A stretch of DNA of 64,000 nucleotides from Zoogloea sp. (lineage in GTDB: Bacteria; Pseudomonadota; Gammaproteobacteria; Burkholderiales; Rhodocyclaceae). The notes under the pieces are model-generated. The model saw only the letters and a program-made list of their open reading frames with translations. It was not told the DNA's origin and did not search any database. The position numbers and the translations under genes are program-made. Below are positions 19,044 to 30,585 of this stretch, piece after piece (positions within the stretch are counted from its first letter, which is position 1; each line of letters starts with the position of its first letter). The stretch lies in assembly GCA_016703645.1 (NCBI GenBank), contig JADJBR010000009.1:549935-613934 (forward strand), in the 5' to 3' direction.

Positions 19044-20183
19044 TCAGGTGCCTACCCGGCGCCGGTGTCGCTGTATGCTCATGAGCATGCCGACACCCAG
19101 ACACAGGGTAACGAGTGCAGTGCCACCGTAACTGACGAAGGGTAACGGGACCCCGACAACGGGGAGAATTCCGCTCACCATGCCCATGTTCACCAACGCG
19201 TATGTAAAGAAGATCAGCGTCAGTGCGCCGGCGAGGAGGCGCGAGAACAGGGTCGGGGCACCAGCGGCAATAAAAAGGCCGCGAAAAATCAACAGGATAT
19301 AAATTACCACAAGAATGAGTGCGCCGACCAGCCCGAATTCTTCGGTGAGCACGGCGAATATGAAGTCGGTATGGCGTTCAGGCAGAAAATCCAGATGGGT
19401 CTGGGTCCCGTTGCCCCAGCCCTTGCCGACGACGCCACCAGAGCCGATGGCAATGGTGGACTGGATGATGTGGAAGCCCTTGCCAAGGGGATCGGAAGTC
19501 GGATCGAGCAGGGTGCACACCCGGTGTTTCTGGTACTCCCTCAAGCCCGGCCAATCCACGCCGGGCTGGCAGATGGTGTCGCCCATGGCCACGATCGAGG
19601 CGATGCCGACGATGCCGACCACCGCCACCGGCAGGATCAGCCGCCAGGTGAGGCCGGCGAAGAAGAGCACGAAGAAACCCGAGGCCGTCACCAGGATCGC
19701 CGTCCCCAGGTCGGGTTGCTTGGCGATCAGCCCGACCGGCAGCAACAGCAGGCTGATGGCGATCAGGAAGTCACGGCCGCGGATCATGCCCTCGCGGCTC
19801 TGGAAATACCAGGCCAGGGTCAGTGGCATGGCGATCTTCATGAGCTCGGAGGGCTGGATCCGGGTGATCCCGATGTTGAGCCAGCGCCGGGCACCCTTGG
19901 AGACGTCGCCAAACAAGGCCACCGCAACGAGCAGAACAATACCGATTACGTACAGCGGCAGGGCGATGCTCATCATGCGCTGAGGTGGAATGCGCGCGGC
20001 CACCCACATCACGAAGAAGGCCACTGCCGTGTTGACGGCCAGCGTGCCCAGACGCTCCGGCGACGCGCTGACCATGATCACAGCCGAGTAGGCGGTGAGG
20101 GCCAGAACCAGCAACATCAGGGGGCCGTCGAGGGGCGACAGCAGGAAGCTCAACCACTTGCGCGGATCGAGACGCGGATTCAT
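19044..20183 (-). CDS. rodA: Peptidoglycan glycosyltransferase RodA (MrdB)
   Basis: SEDS-family polytopic membrane enzyme that polymerises lipid II for lateral wall growth with PBP2. The product is 379 aa with about ten membrane helices. Hallmarks are GARRWLNIGITRIQPSELMKIA, KQPDLGTAILV, and the C-terminal PFVSYGGTALVTLCLGVGMLMSI. The start ATG 20183 overlaps the mrdA stop by 4 nt, implying translational coupling of the RodA-PBP2 pair. A GC-rich inverted repeat (GCGCGCGTCAGGCGCGCGC) lies between its stop and rlpA. Confidence 0.97.
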   Translation of the reverse strand: MNPRLDPRKWLSFLLSPLDGPLMLLVLALTAYSAVIMVSASPERLGTLAVNTAVAFFVMWVAARIPPQRMMSIALPLYVIGIVLLVAVALFGDVSKGARRWLNIGITRIQPSELMKIAMPLTLAWYFQSREGMIRGRDFLIAISLLLLPVGLIAKQPDLGTAILVTASGFFVLFFAGLTWRLILPVAVVGIVGIASIVAMGDTICQPGVDWPGLREYQKHRVCTLLDPTSDPLGKGFHIIQSTIAIGSGGVVGKGWGNGTQTHLDFLPERHTDFIFAVLTEEFGLVGALILVVIYILLIFRGLFIAAGAPTLFSRLLAGALTLIFFTYALVNMGMVSGILPVVGVPLPFVSYGGTALVTLCLGVGMLMSIQRHRRRVGT

Positions 20184-22081
20184 TCGGCAACCTCCGCAGA
20201 CTCTTCGGCCGCCGGATCTTCGGGAGCAATGCCCGCAGGCACCTTGCCGAGCAGATAGTAGTCGAGGGCCTGGCGGGCGATGGGCGCGGCCGACTGGGCA
20301 CCGAACCCCCCGTTCTCGACGAGCACGGCCAGGGCAATCTTCGGCTTGTCCGCCGGTGCAAAGGCAATGAACCAGGAATGGTCCCGCAAGCGCTCGGCGA
20401 TCCGCCCTTCCACGTACTTGCCGCCCTTGAGGGAATAGACTTGCGCAGTACCGGTCTTGCCGCCGACCTCGTAGGGCGCGCCGGCAAACGCGCGGGCGCC
20501 GGTTCCAGCCTTGTTCACACCAACCATGGCGCGCTTGATGAGGTCGATGTGGGCCTGCTTGAGGGGGATGGTGCGCAGGGGCTCGGGCTCGATGGTGCGC
20601 TTCTCGCCGGTCTTGGCGTCCACCACGTGGCGGGCAATGTGCGGTCGGAAGAGCACCCCGTTGTTCACCAGCGCGGCCAGGCCCTGGGCCATCTGCAGCG
20701 GGGTATAGGCGTTGTAGCCCTGCCCGATACCCACCGAGATGGTCTCGCCGCCGAACCACTTCTGCTGCTCGGGCTTCTTGAAGCGCTTTTTCTTCCACTC
20801 CGGCGAGGGCAGCACGCCCTCGGACTCCCCGGGCAGGTCGATGCCTGAGCGCTGGCCGAAGCCGAAGGGGCGCATGAACCCGGCAATGGCATCGATCCCC
20901 ATGTCGTTGGCCAGCACGTAGTAGTAGGTGTTGCAGGAGACGACGATGGACTTGTAGAGATCGACGCCACCATGCCCGCCGATCTTGTCATCCATGAAAC
21001 GATGCCCGCCAAAGTTGAAATAGCCCGGGTCGGCGAGGGTCTGGTTGGGGGTGCGCTTGCCGGTCGTCAGGGCACCCAGGGCCATGAAGGGCTTGAAGGT
21101 GGAGCCCGGCGGATAGGCGCTGTAGATCGCCCGGTTGAGCAGAGGCTTGTCCTGATCGGTATTGAGCTGGTCCCAGTCCTGGGGAGCGATACCGTCCACG
21201 AACAGGTTGGGGTCGAAGGTCGGGGTGGAGGCCATGGCCAGCACGCCACCGGTGGACGGCTCGATGGCCACCAGGGCACCCCGTCGGTTGCCGAAAGCCT
21301 TCTCGACGATCTCCTGGAGCTTGAGATCAAGGGTCAGAACCACGTTGTTGCCGGGAATGGCCGGGGTGCGGCGCAGCAGACGCACGGCACGACCGCCGGA
21401 GTCCACCTCGACCTCCTCGAAGCCGGTGATGCCGTGGAGGTCCCGCTCGTAGCTCTTTTCGAGCCCCGACTTGCCGATGTGGTCGGTACCCCGGTAATTG
21501 GCGGCATCCTCGCTCTCTTCGATGCGCTCAAGATCCCGGTCGTTGATGCGGCCGATATAGCCGATGACATGAGAGGCGAAGCTGCCCAAGGGGTAGTCGC
21601 GGAACAGACGGGCCTTCAGCTCGACCCCCGGGAAGCGGTAGCGCTGGGCGATGAAGCGGGCCACTTCTTCATCCGACAGGCGATTGCGCAGGGGCAGGGA
21701 TTCGAAGCTCTTGGATTCGTCCATGAGTTTCTTGAGGCGCTTGCGGTCCTTGGGCTGGATATCCACAAGCTTCGAGAGTTCCTCGATGGTCGCTTCCAGG
21801 TCGGCCACCTTGGAAGGAGTGATCTCCAGGGTGTAGGCCGAGTAGTTCCGCGCCAGCACGGTGCCATTGCGGTCGGTGATCAGGCCGCGGTTGGGAACGA
21901 TGGGCACCAGGGAGATGCGATTGTCCTCGGCGCGGGTGGAGTAGTAGTCGTAACGCACTACCTGCAGGTAGAAGAAGCGCGCCGCCAGCAGGCCAAAGCC
22001 GATCAGGGCGATGATGCCGGCCACGGCCAGACGGCCACGGAAACGCGCGAGTTCCTGCTCGGGGGTGCGGATGGCGGCCAT
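20180..22081 (-). CDS. mrdA: Penicillin-binding protein 2 (elongation transpeptidase)
   Basis: Class B PBP that crosslinks wall strands made by RodA. The product is 633 aa: one N-terminal membrane helix (about 16-40), a pedestal/dimerisation domain beginning RLVPIVPNRGLITDRNG-like (here ISLVPIVPNRGLITDRNG), and a transpeptidase domain. All three active-site motifs are intact: PGSTFKPF (SxxK), SCNTY (SxN) and GGKTGTAQ (KTG). It is full length for the family. It lies between mreD (7-nt gap) and rodA (4-nt overlap) in the elongasome operon. Confidence 0.98.
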   Translation of the reverse strand: MAAIRTPEQELARFRGRLAVAGIIALIGFGLLAARFFYLQVVRYDYYSTRAEDNRISLVPIVPNRGLITDRNGTVLARNYSAYTLEITPSKVADLEATIEELSKLVDIQPKDRKRLKKLMDESKSFESLPLRNRLSDEEVARFIAQRYRFPGVELKARLFRDYPLGSFASHVIGYIGRINDRDLERIEESEDAANYRGTDHIGKSGLEKSYERDLHGITGFEEVEVDSGGRAVRLLRRTPAIPGNNVVLTLDLKLQEIVEKAFGNRRGALVAIEPSTGGVLAMASTPTFDPNLFVDGIAPQDWDQLNTDQDKPLLNRAIYSAYPPGSTFKPFMALGALTTGKRTPNQTLADPGYFNFGGHRFMDDKIGGHGGVDLYKSIVVSCNTYYYVLANDMGIDAIAGFMRPFGFGQRSGIDLPGESEGVLPSPEWKKKRFKKPEQQKWFGGETISVGIGQGYNAYTPLQMAQGLAALVNNGVLFRPHIARHVVDAKTGEKRTIEPEPLRTIPLKQAHIDLIKRAMVGVNKAGTGARAFAGAPYEVGGKTGTAQVYSLKGGKYVEGRIAERLRDHSWFIAFAPADKPKIALAVLVENGGFGAQSAAPIARQALDYYLLGKVPAGIAPEDPAAEESAEVAE

Positions 22082-22087
22082 GAAGGG

Positions 22088-22609
22088 TCAGATGGGCCGG
22101 TTGTCGTCCCGCTCCATGGGCTGGTACTGGGGCAGCAGCAGCACATAATGCAGGGGAATCCACAGCACAGCGGCAACGAAAGTGCCAAAGAACATCCACC
22201 AGCCGGGAAACTCTGCACCCGCCATCAGGCGCACGATGACCATCACCACCTGGGAAAGGAAGAGCAAGGGCAGCACGTGCAGGGCCTGCTCCACCGGGGT
22301 GAACCACAGCACCCGGCGCGACAGCTCGTTGGCCGCATAGGCCACCAGCACGTAAGCAAAGGCATGCTGCCCGAGGGCCGCGCCCACGCCGATGTCGGTG
22401 AGAAGCCCAAACACGAAACCCGCACCGATACCGATCTTGAGGGGTTCGCGCACGCACCAGAAGGCCAGCACCAGGGCCACGAAATCGGGCACGGCAGGCA
22501 GATGGCCGGTGGGAATGTAGTTGAGGAACAAGGCAACGAAGAGGGTGGTGTAGACAAACCACATCTTCACCGGCAGCAGGATGCGACGGGAGCGGTTGGT
22601 GGGCTGCAC
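22088..22609 (-). CDS. mreD: Rod shape-determining protein MreD
   Basis: Small polytopic inner-membrane protein of 173 aa that joins MreC and the elongasome. Five to six hydrophobic segments, ending VLLLPQYQPMERDDNRPI. It begins 4 nt after the mreC stop and ends just before mrdA. Assignment rests on size, topology, the PxVPDFVALVLAFWCVREP-like segment and the invariant gene order mreB-mreC-mreD. Confidence 0.93.
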   Translation of the reverse strand: MQPTNRSRRILLPVKMWFVYTTLFVALFLNYIPTGHLPAVPDFVALVLAFWCVREPLKIGIGAGFVFGLLTDIGVGAALGQHAFAYVLVAYAANELSRRVLWFTPVEQALHVLPLLFLSQVVMVIVRLMAGAEFPGWWMFFGTFVAAVLWIPLHYVLLLPQYQPMERDDNRPI

Positions 22610-22612
22610 TGA

Positions 22613-23524
22613 TTACTCCTTGGCGGACCGGGCCCTGCGGCCCTTGAGCTTGCTCACCACCGGCTCGACCTCGGGCGGCCGCGCGGGCAGGCTCTCCCGA
22701 TGGCCGAGGACCAGCACGTGGGTGAAGCGCTCGACACCGGCGGCCGGCAGGCAGGGAATGCGGGCAAAGGTCTGGGCCTGATCGCGCTCGACCCGGGCCA
22801 CCGTGGCCACCGGCAGACCGGCCAGGAAGACCCCATCCAGGCCCGAGGTGACGATCTTGTCGCCGGGCTGGACGTCTGCGTTGGCCGCCAGATAGCGCAG
22901 TTCCATCAGGCCGTCACCAGAGCCGAACAGCACGGCCCTGAGCCCACTGCGCACCACCATCACGGGGATGGCCTGGTCCTTGTCGGTGAGCAGGGTGAGC
23001 TCGGATTGCATGGGGAAGACACGGGTGATCTGGCCGACCACGCCGGCATCGTCCACCACCGCCTGCCCGGCCTCGATGCCCGCCTGGGCGCCCTTGTCGA
23101 GGATCACCTTGCGCGAGAACGGGTCCTTGGCGGTGTACATGATCTCGGCCACGGTGGACTTCACCGGCTGCCGCTCACGGGCCTCAAGGAGAGTGCGCAG
23201 GTGGCGGTTCTCCTGCTCAAGCTGTTCCAGGCGCAGCAGACGCTCACCCTCCTTCAGTTGCTTGCTCTTGAGCTCCTTGTTCTCGATCTGCAGGCGCACC
23301 AGGGAAGCAAAGTAGTCGGACGCGTTGCGCACGAAATCCGCTGGCGTCGCGGCAGCCATCTGCAGGGGATAGGCAAGCACCGACAGCCCCTGGCGAAAGG
23401 CATCCAGGTAGCGCAGGTTCAGGTCGCTCACCAGCAGCGCCAGGGACAGCACCAGGAAGAACACGAGCTTGGCCAGCGGCGCAGGCCCGCGTTTGAAGAA
23501 GGGGGGAGGAGAATGGCCGACCAT
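22613..23524 (-). CDS. mreC: Rod shape-determining protein MreC
   Basis: Bitopic periplasmic scaffold of 303 aa that activates PBP2. N-terminal membrane helix (about 19-35, LAKLVFFLVLSLALLVSD), a coiled coil (about 75-125, Glu/Leu/Lys rich), then the beta-barrel domain with ARERQPVKSTVAEIMY, DPFSRKVILDKGAQAGIEAGQAV and NADVQPGDKIVTSGLDGVF motifs. The basic, Pro-rich C-terminus is normal for the group. It is separated from mreB by 116 bp containing a GC hairpin. Confidence 0.96.
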   Translation of the reverse strand: MVGHSPPPFFKRGPAPLAKLVFFLVLSLALLVSDLNLRYLDAFRQGLSVLAYPLQMAAATPADFVRNASDYFASLVRLQIENKELKSKQLKEGERLLRLEQLEQENRHLRTLLEARERQPVKSTVAEIMYTAKDPFSRKVILDKGAQAGIEAGQAVVDDAGVVGQITRVFPMQSELTLLTDKDQAIPVMVVRSGLRAVLFGSGDGLMELRYLAANADVQPGDKIVTSGLDGVFLAGLPVATVARVERDQAQTFARIPCLPAAGVERFTHVLVLGHRESLPARPPEVEPVVSKLKGRRARSAKE

Positions 23525-23560
23525 GGGACGGATCGCTCAGGTCGATCGGCAAATGGCGGC

Positions 23561-23579
23561 ACCCGGGACTCGCCCGGGT
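23561..23579 (-). other. Intergenic hairpin between mreB and mreC
   Basis: Stem ACCCGGG/CCCGGGT (7 bp) with a 5-nt loop, no following T-run on the transcribed strand. It may reduce read-through or protect the mreB 3' end so that more MreB than MreC is made; this is inference. Confidence 0.4.
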
Positions 23580-23640
23580 TGTCGGCGCCGGCAGGCGAAC
23601 GAAGCGTTCACTGCCGAGGCCCTGGCCGCCAGGCCGATTC

Positions 23641-24708
<1,068 letters not shown>

Positions 24709-24792
24709 TTAGGAGGGGTTGGGAATTGGGGCAACAGAATCGCTTATGATAACCTACAAACCTTTGTCGTTTAAGCAACTTTGTAAATTACC

Positions 24793-25080
24793 ATGTCCCT
24801 CTCCCTTGACGAAGTCCGCCACATCGCCAAGCTCGCCCGCCTCGAACTCGCAGAGGGCGATCTGGCGGCGACCCAGGCCAAACTGAACGGTATTTTCGGC
24901 CTCATCGAGGAGATGCAGGCGGTGGATACCGACGGGGTCGAGCCCATGAGCCACCCCCAGGAACTGGCCCAGCGCCTGCGCGAAGACCGTGTCACCGAAA
25001 GTGATCGCCGCGCCGCCTACCAGTCCGTCGCCCCCCAGACCGAATCCGGGCTGTATCTGGTACCCAAGGTCATCGAATAG
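24793..25080 (+). CDS. gatC: Glutamyl/aspartyl-tRNA(Asn/Gln) amidotransferase subunit C
   Basis: Small subunit of 95 aa that stabilises GatAB in converting Glu-tRNA(Gln)/Asp-tRNA(Asn) to the amide. [19 protein letters not shown] and the central [11 protein letters not shown] and C-terminal [10 protein letters not shown] are diagnostic. Divergent from mreB across 108 bp, with gatA 74 bp downstream. Confidence 0.97.
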   Translation: MSLSLDEVRHIAKLARLELAEGDLAATQAKLNGIFGLIEEMQAVDTDGVEPMSHPQELAQRLREDRVTESDRRAAYQSVAPQTESGLYLVPKVIE

Positions 25081-25154
25081 GCCCAGCCGCTCCCCACATT
25101 GGCCGGCCGCTTCGGCGGCGCCCTCCATACCGCTCCACGCACAGCCCACGCACC

Positions 25155-26621
25155 ATGATCGACTCCAGCCTCAAGGACATCGCCGCGGCCCTCCGCGACA
25201 GGAAAGTCTCCGCCGTCGAACTCGCCACCGAGAGCCTGGCCCGCATCGACGCCGGCAACCCGAAGATCAACGCCTTCGTCACCACCGACCGGGACGGCGC
25301 CCTTGCCGCCGCCCGCGCCGCTGACGAACGCCTGGCCGCCGGCCAGGGCGGCCCCCTCACCGGCATCCCGCTGGCCCACAAGGACGTGTTCTGCACCGAA
25401 GGCGTGCTGACCACCTGCGGCTCGAAGATGCTCGCCAACTTCGTCAGCCCCTACGACGCCCACGTGGTGAGCCTGCTCAAGGCCGCCGGTGCGGTGATGG
25501 TCGGCAAGACCAACATGGACGAGTTCGCCATGGGCTCGTCCAACGAGAACTCCCATTTCGGCCCCACCCGCAACCCCTGGAACGCCGGTAAAGTCCCGGG
25601 CGGCTCGTCAGGCGGTTCGGCCGCGGCGGTGGCGGCACGCCTGGTGCCCATCGCCACCGGTACCGACACGGGCGGCTCGATCCGCCAGCCGGCCGCCCTG
25701 TGCGGCATCACCGGCATCAAACCCACGTATGGCACCGTGTCGCGCTACGGCATGATCGCTTACGCCTCGTCCCTTGATCAGGGCGGTGCCTTCGCCCGTT
25801 CGGCGGAAGACTGCGCCGTGCTGCTGTCGGCCATGGCCGGCCACGACCCGCGCGACTCCACCAGCCTGGAGCGCGACAGCGAAGACTTCGGCCGCGAATG
25901 CACCCCGGCCGACGCCCAGCCCCTCGCCGGCCTACGCATCGGCCTGCCGAAGGAGTTCTTCGCAGAAGGCATGGAAGGCGACGTGCGCGCCGCGGTGGAT
26001 GCGGCCCTTGCCGAATACCGCAAGCTCGGCGCCACCACCGTCGAGGTGAGCCTGCCCAACGCCCGCCTGGCCATCCCCGCCTACTACGTGATCGCCCCGG
26101 CCGAGGCCAGCTCCAACCTCTCCCGCTTCGACGGTGTGCGCTACGGCCACCGGGCCGCCGAGTACGGCGACCTCAACGACATGTACTGCAAGAGCCGCGC
26201 CCAGGGTTTTGGCGGCGAGGTGAAGCGGCGCATCCTTGTGGGCACCTATGTGCTGTCCCACGGCTACTACGACGCCTACTACATCAAGGCCCAGAAGCTG
26301 CGCCGCCTGATCGCCAACGACTTCGCCGCCGCCTTCGAACAGTGCGACGTGATCGCCGGCCCGGTCAGCCCCACCGTGGCCTTCGGCATCGGCGAGAAGA
26401 GTGACGACCCGGTGCAGATGTACCTCTCGGACATCTACACCATCGCCGTCAACCTGGCCGGCCTGCCGGCCCTGTCCCACCCCGCCGGCTTCGGCACCGG
26501 CAACCTGCCGGTGGGTCTGCAACTGATCGGCAACTACTTCGACGAAGCGCGGCTGCTGGGCACGGCCCACCGGTTCCAGCAGACCACCGACTGGCACCTG
26601 CGGGTGCCCGCCGGCTTCTGA
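25155..26621 (+). CDS. gatA: Glutamyl/aspartyl-tRNA amidotransferase subunit A
   Basis: Amidase-signature glutaminase of 488 aa that supplies ammonia to GatB. The Ser-cisSer-Lys triad is visible: the Lys in [14 protein letters not shown], the cis-Ser in [13 protein letters not shown] and the nucleophile in [14 protein letters not shown]. Full length for the family. Part of gatC-gatA-lipoprotein-gatB; presence of this pathway implies a genome that needs transamidation for Gln- and/or Asn-tRNA. Confidence 0.98.
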   Translation: MIDSSLKDIAAALRDRKVSAVELATESLARIDAGNPKINAFVTTDRDGALAAARAADERLAAGQGGPLTGIPLAHKDVFCTEGVLTTCGSKMLANFVSPYDAHVVSLLKAAGAVMVGKTNMDEFAMGSSNENSHFGPTRNPWNAGKVPGGSSGGSAAAVAARLVPIATGTDTGGSIRQPAALCGITGIKPTYGTVSRYGMIAYASSLDQGGAFARSAEDCAVLLSAMAGHDPRDSTSLERDSEDFGRECTPADAQPLAGLRIGLPKEFFAEGMEGDVRAAVDAALAEYRKLGATTVEVSLPNARLAIPAYYVIAPAEASSNLSRFDGVRYGHRAAEYGDLNDMYCKSRAQGFGGEVKRRILVGTYVLSHGYYDAYYIKAQKLRRLIANDFAAAFEQCDVIAGPVSPTVAFGIGEKSDDPVQMYLSDIYTIAVNLAGLPALSHPAGFGTGNLPVGLQLIGNYFDEARLLGTAHRFQQTTDWHLRVPAGF

Positions 26622-26631
26622 GGCGGCCCCC

Positions 26632-27150
26632 ATGATGCCCCTGCGTTCCGCAGCCCGCCTCGGTGCCAGCCTGGCCGTCGCCCTGCTGGCCGGGTGTGCC
26701 ACGGTGGATCAGATCGTGCACCGCCCCGAAAGCGCCCCGGCCGCCCGCAGCCAGGAGCCGTCGGCACCGGTGGCGCGCCCGAGCGGCAAGCTCAAGCCCA
26801 TGCCCCTGCGTACCTTCACGGTGAAGACCGACTGCCGCTTCAAGGACGAGACCGGCAACTTCGGCAAGGCCAGCGTGGACGTACATGACTCCAAGGTGCG
26901 CGCCTTCAACGTGGAAATGACCATGCCGAAGCGGGGTAGCTGCCGCTACGATCTGGCCCAGTTCCGCCAGACCCAGGCCCTGCCGTCCATCGAACTCACC
27001 GGCGCCCGCGACTGCAAGGTGCGCATGTGGGAGCAAGGCGAGCAGATCACCGTGGCCTTCGCCGGTTGCCATCACCTGTGTTCCCCCTCCAGCGCCCACG
27101 ATTACGTGTGGCCGCTGCTGATCGACAAGCCTACGGGCCAGTGCGACTAA
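26632..27150 (+). CDS. Predicted lipoprotein of unknown function within the gat operon
   Basis: Product of 172 aa with a lipoprotein signal: hydrophobic LGASLAVALLAGC with lipobox LAGC, so the mature N-terminal Cys is C22 (C21 if the second Met is the start). Pro/Ala-rich linker to about residue 55, then a compact domain with five further Cys (TDCRFKD, RGSCRYD, ARDCKVR, FAGCHHLC region) likely forming disulfides in the periplasm. No family recognised. It sits 10 bp after gatA and 24 bp before gatB, so it is co-transcribed with the amidotransferase genes without any obvious functional link. Confidence 0.85.
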   Translation: MMPLRSAARLGASLAVALLAGCATVDQIVHRPESAPAARSQEPSAPVARPSGKLKPMPLRTFTVKTDCRFKDETGNFGKASVDVHDSKVRAFNVEMTMPKRGSCRYDLAQFRQTQALPSIELTGARDCKVRMWEQGEQITVAFAGCHHLCSPSSAHDYVWPLLIDKPTGQCD

Positions 27151-27174
27151 GCGACTAATTTAGAGAGCCTCCTC

Positions 27175-28635
<1,461 letters not shown>

Positions 28636-28710
28636 CAGGGCATGAGTAAATCGACTGCACGGTCCGATTTCGCGCCTGGAGGGGTGACTTCCGTCGCCAC
28701 TCCGCAGCCA

Positions 28711-29496
28711 TCACGGAAAATACGGCAGTAACGCCTTCGCCGCTTCGATGCGGTGTTCCGCGGCGGCGCCCGGGTCGTTCATCACGGCGAGCAGGAAACT
28801 CTTCGGATCCACATAGCCACCGCCCACGTCCAGGCCCCCATGGGGCTCCGCACCCGGTACGGCCGGCGGCTCCATCACCAGCCCGGTCATCGGCCCCGGC
28901 GGGGCAGGCACCATCGCCCCGCCAGGTTCAAGCACGCTCAGGGCACGCAGAAAATCGGCCGCCCCGATGGACTTGAAGCCCGCCAGCAGTTCGGCCTGAC
29001 GCTCCGGGCTGGGCGCCATGTCGAGCCAGGTCTCGTCGGCGAACATGCCCCCCATGGCCGGATCGATGAAGGCCGTCCACCGCCCTGCGCCGGACTCGCT
29101 GGCGGGTGCCAGGGGCACGTCCCGGGCGGCGGCCGACGGTAGCAAACTCAAGTGGGCGGGCTGAACACCCGCCAGGAAACGCGCCCGCAGCCCTGCCAGA
29201 AAGGCCTCTGCCCGGGACAATGGCACCGGATCAGCCAGGGAGAACCACACCCGGAAGCCTGCGCTCCCGGCCACCGACACGGCCGGAGGCGGCAGGTCAA
29301 GCACGTTCACCACACCCTCGCACAGGGCCGCCACCGGCGCCCAACGCGCAGCCGGGGCCAGACCGATCACCATGGTCCACACCCGCTCGTCCGCGCTCAC
29401 CAGATCGAGCGCAAAACCTGCCTCCGGCAAGGCATCGGGCAGATCCTGACCCGGCCGGCCGAAAAGCCGTTGCAGTTCGGCACTCAGGGAATGCAT
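28711..29496 (-). CDS. Hypothetical protein
   Basis: Product of 261 aa, acidic, Ala/Pro/Leu-rich, with no signal peptide or membrane helix. The start is set by GGAGG placed 6 nt before ATG 29496; the in-frame ATG at 29502 directly abuts that site and is less likely. The middle (about 160-190) contains PxMGGMFADETWLDMAPSPE-like sequence and the end reads AAEHRIEAAKALLPYFP. I recognise no domain. It is alone between gatB and the LysR gene on the minus strand; function unknown. Confidence 0.7.
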   Translation of the reverse strand: MHSLSAELQRLFGRPGQDLPDALPEAGFALDLVSADERVWTMVIGLAPAARWAPVAALCEGVVNVLDLPPPAVSVAGSAGFRVWFSLADPVPLSRAEAFLAGLRARFLAGVQPAHLSLLPSAAARDVPLAPASESGAGRWTAFIDPAMGGMFADETWLDMAPSPERQAELLAGFKSIGAADFLRALSVLEPGGAMVPAPPGPMTGLVMEPPAVPGAEPHGGLDVGGGYVDPKSFLLAVMNDPGAAAEHRIEAAKALLPYFP

Positions 29497-29600
29497 GACC
29501 ATCCTCCATCAAAGTTCATCGATGCGGCACAAATGTACAAGTCTGCCACCCGCTTGCAAAGCCATGCAGGCAGCCCATCCGGGCGTTCCGGCAGGCGGGA

Positions 29601-30488
29601 TCAGAAGACGCCATCCAGGTACGCCAGCAAGGCCTTGATCCGCGCCGGCTGGTAACGCCGGCTTGGGTATGCCACATACAGCGGGCTGGCATCGTAGGTG
29701 GCATCGGGGAAAATATCCACCAGCCGGCCCGCATCCAGATCGCCCTGCACGTCGAGCCGCGACTTGTAGGCGATACCGCGGCCTTCCAGGGCCCAACGGC
29801 GAACCATTGCGCCATCATCGGCCGCGCGGTCGCCACTGACCGTGATCTCACGCTGCAGCCCGCGGTGGAACAGACGCCACCGGTTGAACAGCTCGCCATT
29901 GCGGTAGAAACAGATGCAGTTGCGCCCCACCAGCGCCTCGAAGGATTCCGGATGACCATGGCCTTGCAGGTAGGCCGGCGAGGCGACGAGCACCCGTCGG
30001 TTGTCGCAGAGCTTGCGCCCGACCAGATTGGAATCCTCCGTGAGCCCATAGCGCAGCACCAGATCGATGGGGTTGCGGTACAGATCGATGAGACCGTCGG
30101 AGAGGTGCATCACCAGGCGCACCTGGGGATGGCGCTGACGGAAGGGTTCGAGCAGGGTGTCGAGGTGGTCACGACCCAGATCGGAGGGGGCGCCCAGGTG
30201 AATGTCGCCACTGAGCTGCTCACGTCCCCGCCCCAGGGCGGCCAGACCTTCGTCGAGGGCCTGAGCGGCCTGGACGCAGTAGCCGAGAAAATCCTCGCCA
30301 GCCTGGGTCAAGCGCAGGGAGCGGGTGGAGCGCTCGAAGAGCTGGCTGTCCACCCGCTGCTCAAGACGTTTGAGGGCCGCGCTGGCTGCCGCAGCGCTGA
30401 GGCCGAGGGCACGACCGGCAGCACTGATGCTGCCCAGTTCGGCCACCCGGATGAAGAGCTGCACATCGGGGAGATGGAGCATTTTCAA
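29601..30488 (-). CDS. LysR-family transcriptional regulator
   Basis: Product of 295 aa. The N-terminal winged helix-turn-helix (residues 1-65: VAELGSISAAGRALGLSAAAASAALKRLE is the recognition region) is followed by a substrate-binding domain (about 90-295). It is divergent from an Old Yellow Enzyme/quinone oxidoreductase operon with 97 bp between starts; by the usual LysR logic it controls that operon and itself. An inverted repeat with T-N11-A spacing lies in the gap. It belongs to the group often beside oxidoreductases answering electrophile or redox stress (inference). Confidence 0.93.
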   Translation of the reverse strand: MKMLHLPDVQLFIRVAELGSISAAGRALGLSAAAASAALKRLEQRVDSQLFERSTRSLRLTQAGEDFLGYCVQAAQALDEGLAALGRGREQLSGDIHLGAPSDLGRDHLDTLLEPFRQRHPQVRLVMHLSDGLIDLYRNPIDLVLRYGLTEDSNLVGRKLCDNRRVLVASPAYLQGHGHPESFEALVGRNCICFYRNGELFNRWRLFHRGLQREITVSGDRAADDGAMVRRWALEGRGIAYKSRLDVQGDLDAGRLVDIFPDATYDASPLYVAYPSRRYQPARIKALLAYLDGVF

Positions 30489-30495
30489 AAACTGT

Positions 30496-30510
30496 TTGAT
30501 AGTTCGTCAA
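30496..30510. promoter_or_regulatory. Candidate LysR-type operator
   Basis: TTGATAGTTCGTCAA contains inverted TTGA/TCAA arms and the T-N11-A core typical of LysR sites. It lies between the divergent LysR and Old Yellow Enzyme genes, 7 nt upstream of the LysR start codon. Confidence 0.5.
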
Positions 30511-30585
30511 ATGATAGGCTAATTCTCAATCAATCTCCGGTTATCTAGACTGGGGCATCTTCACTTTCGACAACCGGTCGCCGCC

